A DNA stretch of 45,382 nt from an uncultured Prevotella sp. (GTDB lineage Bacteria > Bacteroidota > Bacteroidia > Bacteroidales > Bacteroidaceae): NCBI GenBank assembly GCA_947167845.1, contig CAMVJQ010000015.1, forward strand, positions 1-45,382. The letters run 5' to 3'. Below are positions 7,697 to 18,801 of the stretch, piece by piece; within the stretch, counting starts at the first letter, position 1; each line of letters begins with the position of its first letter. The notes under the pieces were generated by a model that searched no databases, was not told where the DNA came from, and saw only the letters and a list, made by a program, of their open reading frames with translations. The translations under genes and the position numbers were made by a program.

Positions 7697-9139
7697 CTAC
7701 TTCACCCAGCCTTCGTACTCGAACTTACAATCTTTATAATTGTCATTCAGACGCGTATAGACCGCCTTGATCTTGTTGACGACCCACTGATGGAGCCGCT
7801 CCTCACGGCGCTTGTTGAGCACCAGGTCCTTCATCACCTGGAAATCCTCAGTGATGGTAGCCCGATGGCCTTCGATGCGATTCTTGAGTTTGGCAATGAC
7901 ACAGACGGTCTTACCACGCTGGTTGACCATCTTGAAGGCGCGTGATATCTGCCCAACCTTCATCGTGTCGACCACCTTAGCCACCTCCGGCGGCAGTTCC
8001 TGCATCTGGAAGCGTGAAGTGATACGCCCCGTCTGCATATTGCTGTTCGACATCAGTCCCTTGTTGTTGCGGGTATCCTTGTCGTCGGAGAGCATTGAGG
8101 CCGCATCCTCAAACGAGAACTTCTCCCCACGGATATCGTCAGCGATGGAGTCGAGACGGCTTATCGCCTTGTCGACAGCCTCGTCGGAGACGACAGGTTT
8201 CCTCAGGATATGGCGCACGTTGACCTTGTCGCCACGTTTCTCGATGAGTTGGATGATATGATAGCCGAACTCCGACTCCACGATCTTGGAGATCTTCTTC
8301 GGGTCGGTCAGATTGAAGGCCACCTGCGCAAAGGCCGGGTCGAGCGTACCGCGCCCCGTTAGTCCCAGTTCTCCGCCGCGTCGTGCCGTCCCCGGGTCTT
8401 CGGAATAAAGGAGGGCCAGCGTCTGGAAGGTTGACTCGCCTTTTGTGATACGGTCTGTGTACTCACGGAGTTCTTCCTTGACGCGGTTGATCTCCTCGGG
8501 CTCTATACGCGGCGTCATTGCCACAATCTGCACCTCCACCTCCGTCGGCACAAAGGGCAGACTGTCCTGCGGCAAGTTGTTGAAATAGCGGCGCACGTCA
8601 GCCGGCGTGACGGTGATGTCCTCCACCAGTTTCTGCCTCATCTGCTGCACCTTCCTGCGGTCGCGGAACTCCTGGCGCATCTCCGTCCTCATCTGCGAGA
8701 TGGTCTGGTGCTTGTATTCCTCCAGGCGCTCACGGTTGCCGTCGACCATGTCCAGCCACATGTTGATCTGCTGCTCGACATCCTGTGCCACATCAGCGTC
8801 AGTCACCTCGATACTGTCGATGTCGGCCTGATGCACAAACAGTTTCTGGACGGCGATCTGCTCGGGAATGGTACAGTCGGGATTGCCGCTCCACTTGATG
8901 CCCTCCATGGCAGCCTGCATACGCATGGTCTCCACCTCCGACTTGAGGATGGCCTCATCGCCGACCACCCAGACCACCTCGTCGATAATGGCGTGCTGCG
9001 GAATGGCCCTGGCGATGACGCTGTCACTGTCGGCTGGCGCGAATGCCCGTGGAGCCAGTGCGGCCGACTGTACGGATGAGAGGGCCATCAGGGGGATGGC
9101 CGCCATAGATGCTATGATCAGGTTCCTTGTCTTCTTCAT
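7697..9139 (-). CDS. SurA-like periplasmic peptidylprolyl isomerase
   Basis: A 480-residue exported foldase. A signal peptide or N-terminal anchor covers residues 1-27. A SurA-type N-terminal chaperone region follows (IIDEVVWVVGDEAILKSEVE, about 50-200), then two parvulin modules. The first contains YSEDPGTARRGGELG and GYHIIQL; the second begins at VRHILRKP and is more degenerate. It should help outer-membrane proteins to fold. The ATG at 9139 overlaps the upstream stop (TGATG), so translation is coupled. A longer frame upstream exists but lacks a signal peptide and overlaps the neighbour. Confidence 0.9.
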   Translation of the reverse strand: MKKTRNLIIASMAAIPLMALSSVQSAALAPRAFAPADSDSVIARAIPQHAIIDEVVWVVGDEAILKSEVETMRMQAAMEGIKWSGNPDCTIPEQIAVQKLFVHQADIDSIEVTDADVAQDVEQQINMWLDMVDGNRERLEEYKHQTISQMRTEMRQEFRDRRKVQQMRQKLVEDITVTPADVRRYFNNLPQDSLPFVPTEVEVQIVAMTPRIEPEEINRVKEELREYTDRITKGESTFQTLALLYSEDPGTARRGGELGLTGRGTLDPAFAQVAFNLTDPKKISKIVESEFGYHIIQLIEKRGDKVNVRHILRKPVVSDEAVDKAISRLDSIADDIRGEKFSFEDAASMLSDDKDTRNNKGLMSNSNMQTGRITSRFQMQELPPEVAKVVDTMKVGQISRAFKMVNQRGKTVCVIAKLKNRIEGHRATITEDFQVMKDLVLNKRREERLHQWVVNKIKAVYTRLNDNYKDCKFEYEGWVK

Positions 9140-10578
9140 CAATGCTTGTTTACGGTTTTCAATATATCCTGGTTTATGGAATAGCGGTAACGCTGGCGCA
9201 GGTCGTACACCCATGCCTTCTCCAGCATGTCCTGATAGTCGGTGACGACAAGGCTGCGCACATCCCTGTAGGACTGCGGACGCTTCAGTTTCTTGCCATA
9301 GACGGCATCGAAAGGATAGTCCTTGAGCGTCTCGGCGGGAGCAGCCTTGGAACTGGCGACCTTAAACACCCGTCTGTCCACCAGTTCATTGTCGCCCGCC
9401 TTGAAGATGCCCACCTGGGCCTGTATCTGCTTGATGGAGTCCTGGTTGAAGGTCTTCCGGAGCGCCTCCGTCCACTGTTCGAAAGGCAGGCGCTTCACAC
9501 TGTTCTTGACAGCCTTGATATCGGCCTTCTCCCTGGCATAATAGGCTACGCCCTTATAGCGCGGACTATCCCATACATAGTTCTTCTTATGATCCTTGAA
9601 ATAAGCCTCCAGCCCGGCCTCGTCGCCCTCGGCCTTGTCCCACACTTCACGCTTGCTGATTTCATAGAGCAACAGTCCGTCGTGATACTCCTGCATCAGG
9701 TATTTCATATCCTTATCGGCACTGGCCAGCGAGTCGGCACGGCTGTTCATCACCATCTCACTCGTCAGCGCACCTCCCGACTGCTCCACAGCATAGCGCA
9801 CCCGCTCGTTGGCGATATACTCCCGGATGCCCTGCATCTCGATGCTCTTCACGATCTGCGTCTTCAGGGAGTCAAAAGGCTCCAACTGCTTCCGGCCTTT
9901 CATCAGGATGATATGCCACCCCACTGGGGAGAGGAACGGCTGGCTCATCTGATTCGTCTGGAGGGCATACGCCGCATCCTCAAACTCCTTGAACGTCTGG
10001 TTGGGGCCGATCCAAGGCAGTTGTCCACCTTTCGCTGCCGTCCCCTTGTCGTCAGACACCTTCCTGGCCAACTCGGCAAAGTCCGCCCCACCCTTCAGGG
10101 CACTGTAGACGGAGTCGATACGGGCCTTGGCCTTGTCCTGCGCCGACTGCCCGGCATCGGTGGCAACACGGATCAGGATGTGAGCCGGCTGCAGCAGACC
10201 TCTGGGGCCGATCTGCTCCTTGGCCCGGTTATAGACTTTCAGGGCCTCCTGCTCGACGTCGGCATCCGTCACCATCGTGGGCCTCACCTGCTGGTCGCGG
10301 TACATCAGGTACTCCTGCTGAAACGACTTCATCGTGTCGAGACGTGCCGCCAGGGCTGCGCAGACCTTCAACTTGTAGTTGATGAAGAGGTCGGCATATT
10401 CCTCGACGGTCTTCTTGTCGATGACATCGGCCCCGTTATTCTTGTTGTAGGAATACTCGAACTCCGAGCGCAGCACCGGGGTGCCGTTGATAGTCATAAT
10501 GACAGGGTCGCCGGCCGGCTGTGCCATCAACACAGCAAACTGGGCCAGCGAAAGAACTGTGACTAAAAACTTTTTCAT
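9139..10578 (-). CDS. Parvulin-type peptidylprolyl isomerase (PpiC/PpiD-like)
   Basis: A 479-residue protein with a signal peptide (MKKFLVTVLSLAQFAVLMAQ). A chaperone-like helical region follows, then a rotamase module from about residue 130: AHILIRVATDAGQ, FAELARKVSDDKGTAAKGGQLPWIG and SPVGWHIILMKGRK, which are the parvulin landmarks. A long C-terminal region of about 250 residues resembles the second half of Bacteroidales foldases. It is the second foldase in tandem and is translationally coupled to the SurA-like gene through TGATG. guaB ends only 9 bp upstream, so all five genes are probably one operon led by guaB. Confidence 0.9.
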   Translation of the reverse strand: MKKFLVTVLSLAQFAVLMAQPAGDPVIMTINGTPVLRSEFEYSYNKNNGADVIDKKTVEEYADLFINYKLKVCAALAARLDTMKSFQQEYLMYRDQQVRPTMVTDADVEQEALKVYNRAKEQIGPRGLLQPAHILIRVATDAGQSAQDKAKARIDSVYSALKGGADFAELARKVSDDKGTAAKGGQLPWIGPNQTFKEFEDAAYALQTNQMSQPFLSPVGWHIILMKGRKQLEPFDSLKTQIVKSIEMQGIREYIANERVRYAVEQSGGALTSEMVMNSRADSLASADKDMKYLMQEYHDGLLLYEISKREVWDKAEGDEAGLEAYFKDHKKNYVWDSPRYKGVAYYAREKADIKAVKNSVKRLPFEQWTEALRKTFNQDSIKQIQAQVGIFKAGDNELVDRRVFKVASSKAAPAETLKDYPFDAVYGKKLKRPQSYRDVRSLVVTDYQDMLEKAWVYDLRQRYRYSINQDILKTVNKH

Positions 10579-10587
10579 TATCTTAGT

Positions 10588-12090
<1,503 letters not shown>

Positions 12091-12104
12091 TTAAATATTG
12101 CGTG

Positions 12105-12112
12105 CAAAGGTA
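12105..12112 (-). promoter_or_regulatory. -7 box of the guaB operon
   Basis: TACCTTTG on the minus strand, about 30 bp upstream of the guaB ATG. GAATTAA repeats begin 8 bp further upstream and occupy the place where a TTTG -33 box would be expected. Confidence 0.75.
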
Positions 12113-12120
12113 CAATATTT

Positions 12121-12195
12121 AATTAAGAATTAAGAATTAAGAATTAAGAATTTTGCAACCAGCGGCATTTTTTCTTAATTCTTAACTCTTAATTC
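12121..12195. repeat. Inverted GAATTAA minisatellite between recQ and guaB
   Basis: Four units of TTAAGAA at 12121-12150 face their reverse complement (TTCTTAA units) at 12172-12194. The two arms can form a 23-bp stem with one mismatch around a 21-nt loop. It lies just past the recQ stop codon and may serve as its terminator, although the following T-run is interrupted. Confidence 0.8.
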
Positions 12196-12210
12196 TCCGT
12201 TCTTAACACT

Positions 12211-14394
12211 TTAGTTTGCCATTTCCGACAGGAACTTGATGCGCACCAGGCGGATCTCGTCCTCCGAGTACTCGTCGCCAAGTTCATCCTGGGCCACACT
12301 CAGTTTGTCGGTATCCGAATCCGAGAAGTAGTCGTAGATGTCGTCGATGTGATCCTCGTCCATCACCTCGTCGAGGAAATAGTCGATGTTCAGTTTGGTG
12401 CCGCTATAGACGATGGCCTCCACCTCGTCGAGCAGTTCGTCGAAGTCGATGCCCTGGGCATTGGCGATATCGTCGAGGGCCACCTGACGGTCGATGCTCT
12501 GGATGATCTTCACCTTCAGCATCGACTTCTTCGCCACGGTGCGGACGCGGAGGTCCACCTGCCGCTCTATCTCGTTCTCGTCGCAGTATTTCTTGATCAG
12601 GTCGACAAAGTCCTTGGCATAGGGCTGCTTCACCTTTCCCTCGCCCACGCCCTGGATGTTCTTCAGTTCCTCCAGCGTGACGGGATAGTCGGTGGCCATC
12701 TGGTCGATGCTCACATCCTGGAAGATGACATACGGCGGGCGTTCCAGCCGCTTTGACACCTTCTTACGAAGGTCGCGCAGCATCGAGGCCAGCGTCGGGT
12801 CGAGGGCACCGGCCGTCGCATCACGGTCCATCGAGGCATCATCGTCCTCATTGAACTCTGCGTCCTTGACAATCATAAACGACTGAGGCGACTTCAGGAA
12901 CTTCTTGCCTGCCGGGGTGACCTTCAGCAGACCGTAGTTCTCAACCTCCTTCTTCAGATAGCCCTGCAGGAGTGCCTGACGGATGACGGGATTCCATATC
13001 TTCTCGTCTTCATCCGCTCCGATGCCGAACTGCTCCAGTTCGTGATGCTTATGGGCGATGATCTCTTCCGTCTCCTTGCCGATGATGAAGTCTATCACGT
13101 AGTCGGAGCGGAAGTTTTCCTTGATGAGTAGGATGACCTTCAGCACCGTCACGAGTTGATCCTGAGCCTCTATCTTGGTCTTCGGATGGAGACAGTTGTC
13201 GCAGTTGCCGCAGTTCTCCTTGTCGTAGGTCTCGCCAAAATAGTGCAGCAGCATCTTCCGCCGGCAGACGCTCGTCTCGGCGTAGGCAGCCGTCTCCACG
13301 AGCAACTGGCGCCCGATGTCCTGTTCCGCCACGGGTTTGCCCTCCATGAACTTCTCCAGTTTGTCGAGGTCCTTGCTCGAATAGAAGGCCAGACAGATGC
13401 CCTCGCCGCCGTCGCGCCCGGCCCGTCCCGTCTCCTGGTAATAGCCCTCCAGCGACTTCGGGATGTCGTAATGGATGACAAAGCGCACGTCGGGCTTGTC
13501 GATACCCATGCCGAAGGCGATGGTGGCCACGATGACATCGATGTTCTCCATCAGGAAGTCGTCCTGCGTCTGCGTCCTCGTGCCCGAGTCCAGTCCGGCA
13601 TGATAGGCTGCCGCCTTGATCTCGTTGGCCCTGAGGATGGCCGCCAATTCCTCCACCTTCTTGCGGGAGAGACAGTAGATGATGCCGCTCTTGCCGGGAT
13701 GCTGCTTGATGAACTTGATGATATCCTTGTCGACGTCCTTGGTCTTCGGGCGCACCTCATAGTAGAGGTTCGGACGGTTGAAAGAACTCTTAAACTCCTT
13801 GGCGTCCGTTATGCCCAGGTTCTTCTTGATGTCCGAGCGCACCTTGTCGGTGGCGGTGGCCGTCAGGGCGATGATAGGGGCCTGCCCTATCTCGTTGACG
13901 ATGGGACGGATGCGACGGTACTCCGGACGGAAGTCGTGACCCCACTCCGAGATGCAGTGCGCCTCATCGACGGCATAGAACGAGATCTTCACCGACTTGA
14001 GGAACTCGACATTCTCCTCCTTCGTGAGCGACTCCGGCGCCACGTAGAGCAGTTTGGTGTAGCCTGCCGTCACGTCAGCCTTCACCTGGTCGATGGCCGC
14101 CTTGTTGAGCGACGAGTTCAGATAGTGGGCCGTCCCCTCCTGCTCACTCAACTGTGAGATGAAGTCCACCTGATTCTTCATCAGTGCTATCAGCGGCGAG
14201 ATGACGATGGCCGTCCCCTCCATCAGCAGCGAAGGCAGTTGGTAGCACAGTGACTTGCCGCCTCCCGTGGGCATCAGGACAAAGGTGTCATTCCCGTCCA
14301 GGACGTTCTGAATGATCTTCTCCTGGTCACCCTTGAATTTGTCAAAGCCGAAATACTTCTTCAGCGCTTCATGCAGGTTTGTCTTTTTCGACAT
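12211..14394 (-). CDS. recQ: ATP-dependent DNA helicase RecQ
   Basis: A 727-residue superfamily 2 helicase acting 3' to 5' on recombination intermediates and stalled forks. Walker A MPTGGGKS is at 41-48, DEAHCISEWGHDFRPEY begins at 143 (DEAH box plus the aromatic-rich loop), and the motif VI region QETGRAGRDG is present. The RecQ zinc site CRRKMLLHYFGE...CGNCDNC is followed by the winged-helix domain and an HRDC-like segment around the LKNIQGVGEGK motif. The acidic C-terminal extension (about 600-727) is longer than in E. coli RecQ (about 610 residues). No promoter box is evident in the 51 bp after clpX, so it may be read from the clp transcript. Confidence 0.95.
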   Translation of the reverse strand: MSKKTNLHEALKKYFGFDKFKGDQEKIIQNVLDGNDTFVLMPTGGGKSLCYQLPSLLMEGTAIVISPLIALMKNQVDFISQLSEQEGTAHYLNSSLNKAAIDQVKADVTAGYTKLLYVAPESLTKEENVEFLKSVKISFYAVDEAHCISEWGHDFRPEYRRIRPIVNEIGQAPIIALTATATDKVRSDIKKNLGITDAKEFKSSFNRPNLYYEVRPKTKDVDKDIIKFIKQHPGKSGIIYCLSRKKVEELAAILRANEIKAAAYHAGLDSGTRTQTQDDFLMENIDVIVATIAFGMGIDKPDVRFVIHYDIPKSLEGYYQETGRAGRDGGEGICLAFYSSKDLDKLEKFMEGKPVAEQDIGRQLLVETAAYAETSVCRRKMLLHYFGETYDKENCGNCDNCLHPKTKIEAQDQLVTVLKVILLIKENFRSDYVIDFIIGKETEEIIAHKHHELEQFGIGADEDEKIWNPVIRQALLQGYLKKEVENYGLLKVTPAGKKFLKSPQSFMIVKDAEFNEDDDASMDRDATAGALDPTLASMLRDLRKKVSKRLERPPYVIFQDVSIDQMATDYPVTLEELKNIQGVGEGKVKQPYAKDFVDLIKKYCDENEIERQVDLRVRTVAKKSMLKVKIIQSIDRQVALDDIANAQGIDFDELLDEVEAIVYSGTKLNIDYFLDEVMDEDHIDDIYDYFSDSDTDKLSVAQDELGDEYSEDEIRLVRIKFLSEMAN

Positions 14395-14445
14395 ACATTT
14401 CCTTCTTTCGTTAGTGTAATAAATAGGCTTGTTTCTGTAATCACA

Positions 14446-15669
14446 TCAAGAGGCCAACTTCTGCAGATGAGACTTCTCCAACTGCTTCCTGGCAAAGTCG
14501 GCCGTCACCTCAAATTTGTTGACCTTTCCGGAGGGCATCTCAAACATTGTGTCCATCATGATCGTCTCCACGATGGAGCGCAGTCCGCGTGCTCCCAACT
14601 TATACTCCATCGCCTTGTCGACGATCACCCCGAGAGCCTCCGGGGTGAAGGTCAGTTTGATGCCGTCCATCTCGAACAGTTTGACATACTGCTTGATAAT
14701 AGAGTTCTTCGGCTCCGTCAGGATCTTCTCCAATGCCTCACGGTCCAGGGGGTTCAGATAGGTGAGCACGGGCAGACGTCCGATAATCTCGGGTATCAGG
14801 CCGAAAGCCTTCAAGTCCTGAGGTATGATATACTGCATCAGATTCCCCTTATCAATTTTTGCGACATTCTGGACAGAGTTATAGCCCACGACATGGGTGT
14901 TCATCCGCTGGGCTATCTTACGCTCGATGCCGTCGAAGGCACCGCCGCAGACGAACAGGATATTGCGGGTGTCCACCTGAATGTATTCCTGGTCAGGATG
15001 CTTCCGTCCGCCCTTGGGCGGCACATTCACGGTCGTACCCTCCAGCAACTTCAGCAGCCCCTGCTGAACGCCCTCCCCGCTGACGTCGCGGGTGATCGAG
15101 GGATTGTCGCTCTTACGGGCTATCTTGTCGATCTCGTCGATGAACACGATGCCCCTCTGGGCGTTCTCCACATTATAGTCAGCCACCTGCAGCAGGCGCG
15201 TCAGTATGCTCTCCACATCCTCGCCCACATAGCCGGCCTCCGTGAACACCGTCGCGTCGACGATGGTGAAGGGCACGTCCAGCAAGCGGGCGATGGTGCG
15301 GGCCAGCAGCGTCTTGCCGGTGCCCGTCGAGCCCACCATGATGATATTGCTCTTCTCTATCTCCACGCCGTCCTTGTCCTCCGGCTGCTGCAGACGCTTG
15401 TAATGGTTGTAGACCGCCACAGAGAGATAGCGCTTGGCCTCATCCTGCCCGATGACGTATTCGTCGAGATATTTCTTGATCTCGATCGGTTTGGGCACCT
15501 TCATCTTCTTCGGCTGTGCAGCCGTCTTCGGCTTCAGCCAGTCCTGCTGCTGCACAATCTCATAGGCCTGCTGCGCACAATCCTCACAGATATAGCCGTT
15601 AATACCCGTTATGAGCAGACGGACTTCGCGCTCCGACCTGCCACAGAAACTACATGACTTCTTCACCAT
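14446..15669 (-). CDS. clpX: ATP-dependent Clp protease unfoldase ClpX
   Basis: A 407-residue AAA+ hexameric unfoldase that feeds ClpP. The N-terminal zinc-binding domain has Cys6, Cys9, Cys28 and Cys31. Walker A GSTGTGKT is at 113-120, Walker B VFIDEIDK follows near 180, and the pore loop is of GYVG type (AGYVGEDVE). Sensor motifs and the small AAA+ subdomain reach to the C-terminus. The gene starts 6 bp after clpP, so the two are one operon. Confidence 0.97.
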   Translation of the reverse strand: MVKKSCSFCGRSEREVRLLITGINGYICEDCAQQAYEIVQQQDWLKPKTAAQPKKMKVPKPIEIKKYLDEYVIGQDEAKRYLSVAVYNHYKRLQQPEDKDGVEIEKSNIIMVGSTGTGKTLLARTIARLLDVPFTIVDATVFTEAGYVGEDVESILTRLLQVADYNVENAQRGIVFIDEIDKIARKSDNPSITRDVSGEGVQQGLLKLLEGTTVNVPPKGGRKHPDQEYIQVDTRNILFVCGGAFDGIERKIAQRMNTHVVGYNSVQNVAKIDKGNLMQYIIPQDLKAFGLIPEIIGRLPVLTYLNPLDREALEKILTEPKNSIIKQYVKLFEMDGIKLTFTPEALGVIVDKAMEYKLGARGLRSIVETIMMDTMFEMPSGKVNKFEVTADFARKQLEKSHLQKLAS

Positions 15670-15675
15670 CGCGTC

Positions 15676-16347
15676 TTACTGCTTGCGTTTCAACACATTG
15701 TCTATCATACCATACTCCCTGGCCTCCTCAGCCGTCATCCAGTAGTTACGGTCGGAGTCGGCATACACCTTGTCATAGGGCGTGTGCGAGTGCTCGGAGA
15801 TGATGGTATAGAGTTCCTTCTTGAACTTCAGGATCTCCTTGGCCTCGATCTCGATATCCGACGCCTGACCCTGCACGCCTCCCAGCGGCTGGTGGATCAT
15901 CACGCGGCTATGGGGCAGAGCGGAGCGCTTGCCCTCGGTGCCGGCCACGAGCAGCACGGCGCCCATCGAGGCGGCCATGCCCGTACAGATCGTGGCCACG
16001 TCGCTCGAGATGAACTGCATCGTGTCGTAGATGCCCAGACCTGCCGTCACGCTGCCGCCAGGGGAGTTGATATAGATGGAGATGTCCTTGCCGGAGTCCA
16101 CGGAGTCGAGGTAGAGCAACTGCGCCTGGAGCGTGTTGGCCGTATAGTCGTCGATCTGCGTGCCGAGGAAGATGATGCGGTCCATCATCAGTCGCGAGAA
16201 GACGTCCATCTGCGTCACGTTCAACTGGCGTTCCTCCAGGATATAAGGATTCAAATACTGTGACTGCACTCTCATCACGTCGTCGAGAGCCAGTCCGTCC
16301 ATGCCTAAATGCTGTGTAGCATATTTCCTAAAATCGTTCTTTATCAT
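15676..16347 (-). CDS. clpP: ATP-dependent Clp protease proteolytic subunit ClpP
   Basis: A 223-residue serine protease of the ClpP family. The catalytic triad is Ser127 (GMAASMGA), His152 (MIHQPLGG) and Asp199 (DSDRNYWM). The start is placed at ATG 16347 because it gives the Bacteroidota-type N-terminus with DFRKYATQHLG and has AAGGA 11 bp upstream; an upstream in-frame ATG at about 16398 would add a non-family leader inside an inverted repeat. ClpP forms a double heptamer that degrades proteins delivered by ClpX, encoded 6 bp downstream. Confidence 0.96.
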   Translation of the reverse strand: MIKNDFRKYATQHLGMDGLALDDVMRVQSQYLNPYILEERQLNVTQMDVFSRLMMDRIIFLGTQIDDYTANTLQAQLLYLDSVDSGKDISIYINSPGGSVTAGLGIYDTMQFISSDVATICTGMAASMGAVLLVAGTEGKRSALPHSRVMIHQPLGGVQGQASDIEIEAKEILKFKKELYTIISEHSHTPYDKVYADSDRNYWMTAEEAREYGMIDNVLKRKQ

Positions 16348-16381
16348 ATCTGTTTCTTCCTTTCTTTTGAGGACAAAAAAA

Positions 16382-16441
16382 GTTATCGACTTTTTCATAC
16401 CTCGTGATTGGGACACAAAGATAATAAAAAAAGTCGATAAC
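16382..16441. promoter_or_regulatory. clpP promoter inside a 14-bp inverted repeat
   Basis: The -7 box TATCTTTG is at 16416-16423 on the minus strand. It lies between two perfect inverted arms, GTTATCGACTTTTT at 16428-16441 (upstream half of the promoter) and its complement at 16382-16395 (early leader), with a 32-nt spacer. The arrangement could be an operator pair or a leader hairpin. A T-run follows the second arm. Confidence 0.6.
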
Positions 16442-16476
16442 CTCCTAAAAATGGAGTTATTTTTTCGTAAAAATGG

Positions 16477-17838
16477 TTATTTTCTCTCCATCATCTTATT
16501 AAACTCTTCCAGAGAAACCGTTTTTTCGTTCAGTTTCACCACATTTTTAAGCGTCTCCGTCAGTTTGAGGTCGACGGCGCGATCCACGAAACTGTCTCTG
16601 CTCTCACGCTTCTTCATCTGTTCGGCAGCATAGTTCTCCAGCACGTCGTCGGGCACCTCATTCATGCCATACTGTGCGAACTGTGCGCGGACGGCCTCCT
16701 TGGCGATGCGCTTCACGTCATCATCCTCCACCTTAATATTATTGGCGGCCACGATCTGCTCCTTCATCAGGTGCCAGGCCAGTTCCTTGATGCTGCCCTC
16801 GATGTTCTTCTCCACGAAGTCCTCACCCTTGTCCTGGTTGTTCTTCAGCATCACGCGCTTCAGCAGAGCCTCGGGGAACTCCAGTTTGCCGACCTTCTCC
16901 TCCAGATAGGCGCGCACATCCTGCATGAACTTGAAGTCGCTGCTGCCGGCCAACTGTGTCTTTGCCAGTGCTGCTATCCTCTCGCGGAACTCCTTCTCGT
17001 CCTTCACAGTGCCTTCGCCAAACACGCGGTCGAAGAGTTTCTGGTCCACCGCTGCCGGCTGGTAGTGACGAATCTCGGTCACCTGGTAGGAGAAGTCGCT
17101 GTTCACGTCGGCGATGTCCTCCTTCTTCACCTTCAGCAGGGCAGCCACCTCAGCATCGTTGTTGGGATAGGCCTTCTTGGGGTTGAAGGTGATGATGTCG
17201 CCGGCCTTGCAGCCCTCGAAGAGTTTCTTCTGCTCGTCGTCGCCGAAGTAGGCCGGCATCAGCATGCCGCCCTCGGTGGTGATACCGCCCTCGAGCGTGT
17301 TACCCTGCTCGTCGAGTTGGCGCAGGTCGCCCTTCAGTGTGTCATTGCCGCTGAAAGTCTCGGCTTCCACGAACTCGCCGGCCTGAGAGGCGTACATCTG
17401 CACCTGCTGGTCGATCAGTTTGTCGTCCACGTCGATGACGTAGTAGTCGATCTTGTCCTTGTCGCTCAAGGACACCTTGAATTCCGGAGCCACGGCGATA
17501 TCGAACACGAAAGTCAGGTCGTCGTCCTTGGCGATGTCCTGCGGCACCTGCTTTTCCTCATTGGGCAGGGGCTCGCCCAGCATCTGGATATTGTTCTCCT
17601 GGATATACTCATAGAGTTTCTCGCCCAGCAGACGGTTCACCTCGTCCACCTTGACGGCGGCACCATACTGGCGTTTGATCATTCCCATGGGCACCTGTCC
17701 TGGACGGAATCCGGGAACCTGAGCCTTCTTACGATAGTCTTTCAGTGTCTTCTCGACCTTCTCCTGATAGTCAGCAGCCTCAACGGTCATCGTCAGCAGA
17801 CCGTTGATCTTATCAGGGCAATCAAATGTAATCTTCAT
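16477..17838 (-). CDS. tig: Trigger factor
   Basis: A 453-residue ribosome-bound chaperone. The ribosome-docking signature reads GFRPGQVP (E. coli GFRKGKVP) near residues 43-50. The middle domain (about 150-250) should be the FKBP-type PPIase fold, but it is divergent and I cannot see the usual FKBP active-site aromatics, so isomerase activity is doubtful. The helical C-terminal domain runs from about 270. The gene lies directly upstream of clpP-clpX, the classic tig-clpP-clpX order, but has its own promoter box at 17884. Confidence 0.93.
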   Translation of the reverse strand: MKITFDCPDKINGLLTMTVEAADYQEKVEKTLKDYRKKAQVPGFRPGQVPMGMIKRQYGAAVKVDEVNRLLGEKLYEYIQENNIQMLGEPLPNEEKQVPQDIAKDDDLTFVFDIAVAPEFKVSLSDKDKIDYYVIDVDDKLIDQQVQMYASQAGEFVEAETFSGNDTLKGDLRQLDEQGNTLEGGITTEGGMLMPAYFGDDEQKKLFEGCKAGDIITFNPKKAYPNNDAEVAALLKVKKEDIADVNSDFSYQVTEIRHYQPAAVDQKLFDRVFGEGTVKDEKEFRERIAALAKTQLAGSSDFKFMQDVRAYLEEKVGKLEFPEALLKRVMLKNNQDKGEDFVEKNIEGSIKELAWHLMKEQIVAANNIKVEDDDVKRIAKEAVRAQFAQYGMNEVPDDVLENYAAEQMKKRESRDSFVDRAVDLKLTETLKNVVKLNEKTVSLEEFNKMMERK

Positions 17839-17883
17839 TGTTTTTTTATACCTTATTTATTATATACTCTAAAATTTGAGGTG

Positions 17884-17891
17884 CAAAAGTA
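17884..17891 (-). promoter_or_regulatory. -7 box of tig
   Basis: TACTTTTG on the minus strand fits TAnnTTTG, about 46 bp upstream of the tig ATG. Confidence 0.65.
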
Positions 17892-17935
17892 CGCATAAAA
17901 AACGGAATCGCCTAAACTTTTTCAATAATTAACAT

Positions 17936-18784
17936 TCATCGGGCTCCCTCTTCTTCCTTCGCCCTGCGCCCCTCCTCCATCTCTTCCTTGGCCTTGCGCT
18001 CCTCCTCCATCAGTTGGAAGTCCTTCTTGCGGAGCACAAACGAGTTGGTCAGATACTTCTCGCGTACGATCTTGTTCTCAGCCAGTTCCTCAGGCGATCC
18101 CTGGAAGAGGATGCGCCCCTCGAACAGCAGATAGGCCCTGTCCGTAATGGTCAGCGTCTCATCCACATTATGGTCGGTGATCAGGATGCCGATGTTGCGG
18201 TACTTCAGGCGCCAGACTATCTGCTGGATGTCCTCCACGGCGATGGGGTCGACACCCGCAAACGGCTCGTCGAGCATGATGAACTTGGGCTCGATGGCCA
18301 GACAACGGGCTATCTCCGTACGCCGGCGCTCGCCGCCCGAGAGTTGGTCACCCTTGTTCTTGCGCACCTTGCCCAGCCGGAACTCCTTGATCAGTTCCTC
18401 CAGTTTCTCCATCTGGTAGTCCTTCGGCTTGCCCGTCATCTGCAGCACGGAGAGGATGTTGTCCTCCACGCTCATCTTGCGGAACACCGAGGCCTCCTGC
18501 GCCAGATAGCCGATGCCGGCACGGGCCCGTTTGTAGACAGGATACTTCGTCACCTCCTCGTCGCCCAGATAGATGTGTCCGCCATTAGGCACTATCAGCC
18601 CCGTCGTCATATAGAAAGAGGTGGTCTTACCGGCACCGTTAGGTCCCAGCAGTCCCACGATCTCGCCCTGCTTCACGTCGAAACTCACGTCGTTCACCAC
18701 CGTACGCTTACCGTACCGCTTGATGAGTCCTTCCGTGCGGAGCACAAGGTGCTCTTCCGCTGTATTTTTATTCATCTCGTCCAT
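17936..18784 (-). CDS. lptB: LPS export ABC transporter ATPase LptB
   Basis: An ATPase of about 282 residues that powers LPS extraction from the inner membrane with LptFG. Walker A GPNGAGKT is at 47-54, the Q-loop region [17 protein letters not shown] near 93-109, signature LSGGE at 148-152, Walker B FIMLDEP at 168-174, and a D-loop with switch His in TDHNVDET. The Phe-rich QEASVFRK motif separates LptB from branched-chain amino acid ATPases. After about residue 255 there is a Glu/Lys/Arg-rich tail ([16 protein letters not shown]) not found in E. coli LptB (241 residues). The start could be ATG 18784 or 18775; 18784 lies only about 10 nt from the -7 box, implying an extremely short leader. 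Confidence 0.93.
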   Translation of the reverse strand: MDEMNKNTAEEHLVLRTEGLIKRYGKRTVVNDVSFDVKQGEIVGLLGPNGAGKTTSFYMTTGLIVPNGGHIYLGDEEVTKYPVYKRARAGIGYLAQEASVFRKMSVEDNILSVLQMTGKPKDYQMEKLEELIKEFRLGKVRKNKGDQLSGGERRRTEIARCLAIEPKFIMLDEPFAGVDPIAVEDIQQIVWRLKYRNIGILITDHNVDETLTITDRAYLLFEGRILFQGSPEELAENKIVREKYLTNSFVLRKKDFQLMEEERKAKEEMEEGRRAKEEEGAR

Positions 18785-18793
18785 AATCGGCTG

Positions 18794-18801
18794 CAAAGTT
18801 A
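18794..18801 (-). promoter_or_regulatory. -7 box of lptB
   Basis: TAACTTTG on the minus strand ends 10 nt before ATG 18784. If transcription starts at the usual distance, the message is nearly leaderless or uses ATG 18775. A diverged copy of the adjacent sequence (agttacgaaacaagtgggag) recurs at about 18924-18943. Confidence 0.65.

Noticed and set aside
9127..10566. Long plus-strand frame opposite the PpiC-like gene
   Set aside because: It exactly shadows the minus-strand gene, has no motifs and unusual composition; the foldase reading is certain.
14371..15657. Long plus-strand frame opposite clpX
   Set aside because: Antisense of a highly conserved gene; no independent promoter or family signal.
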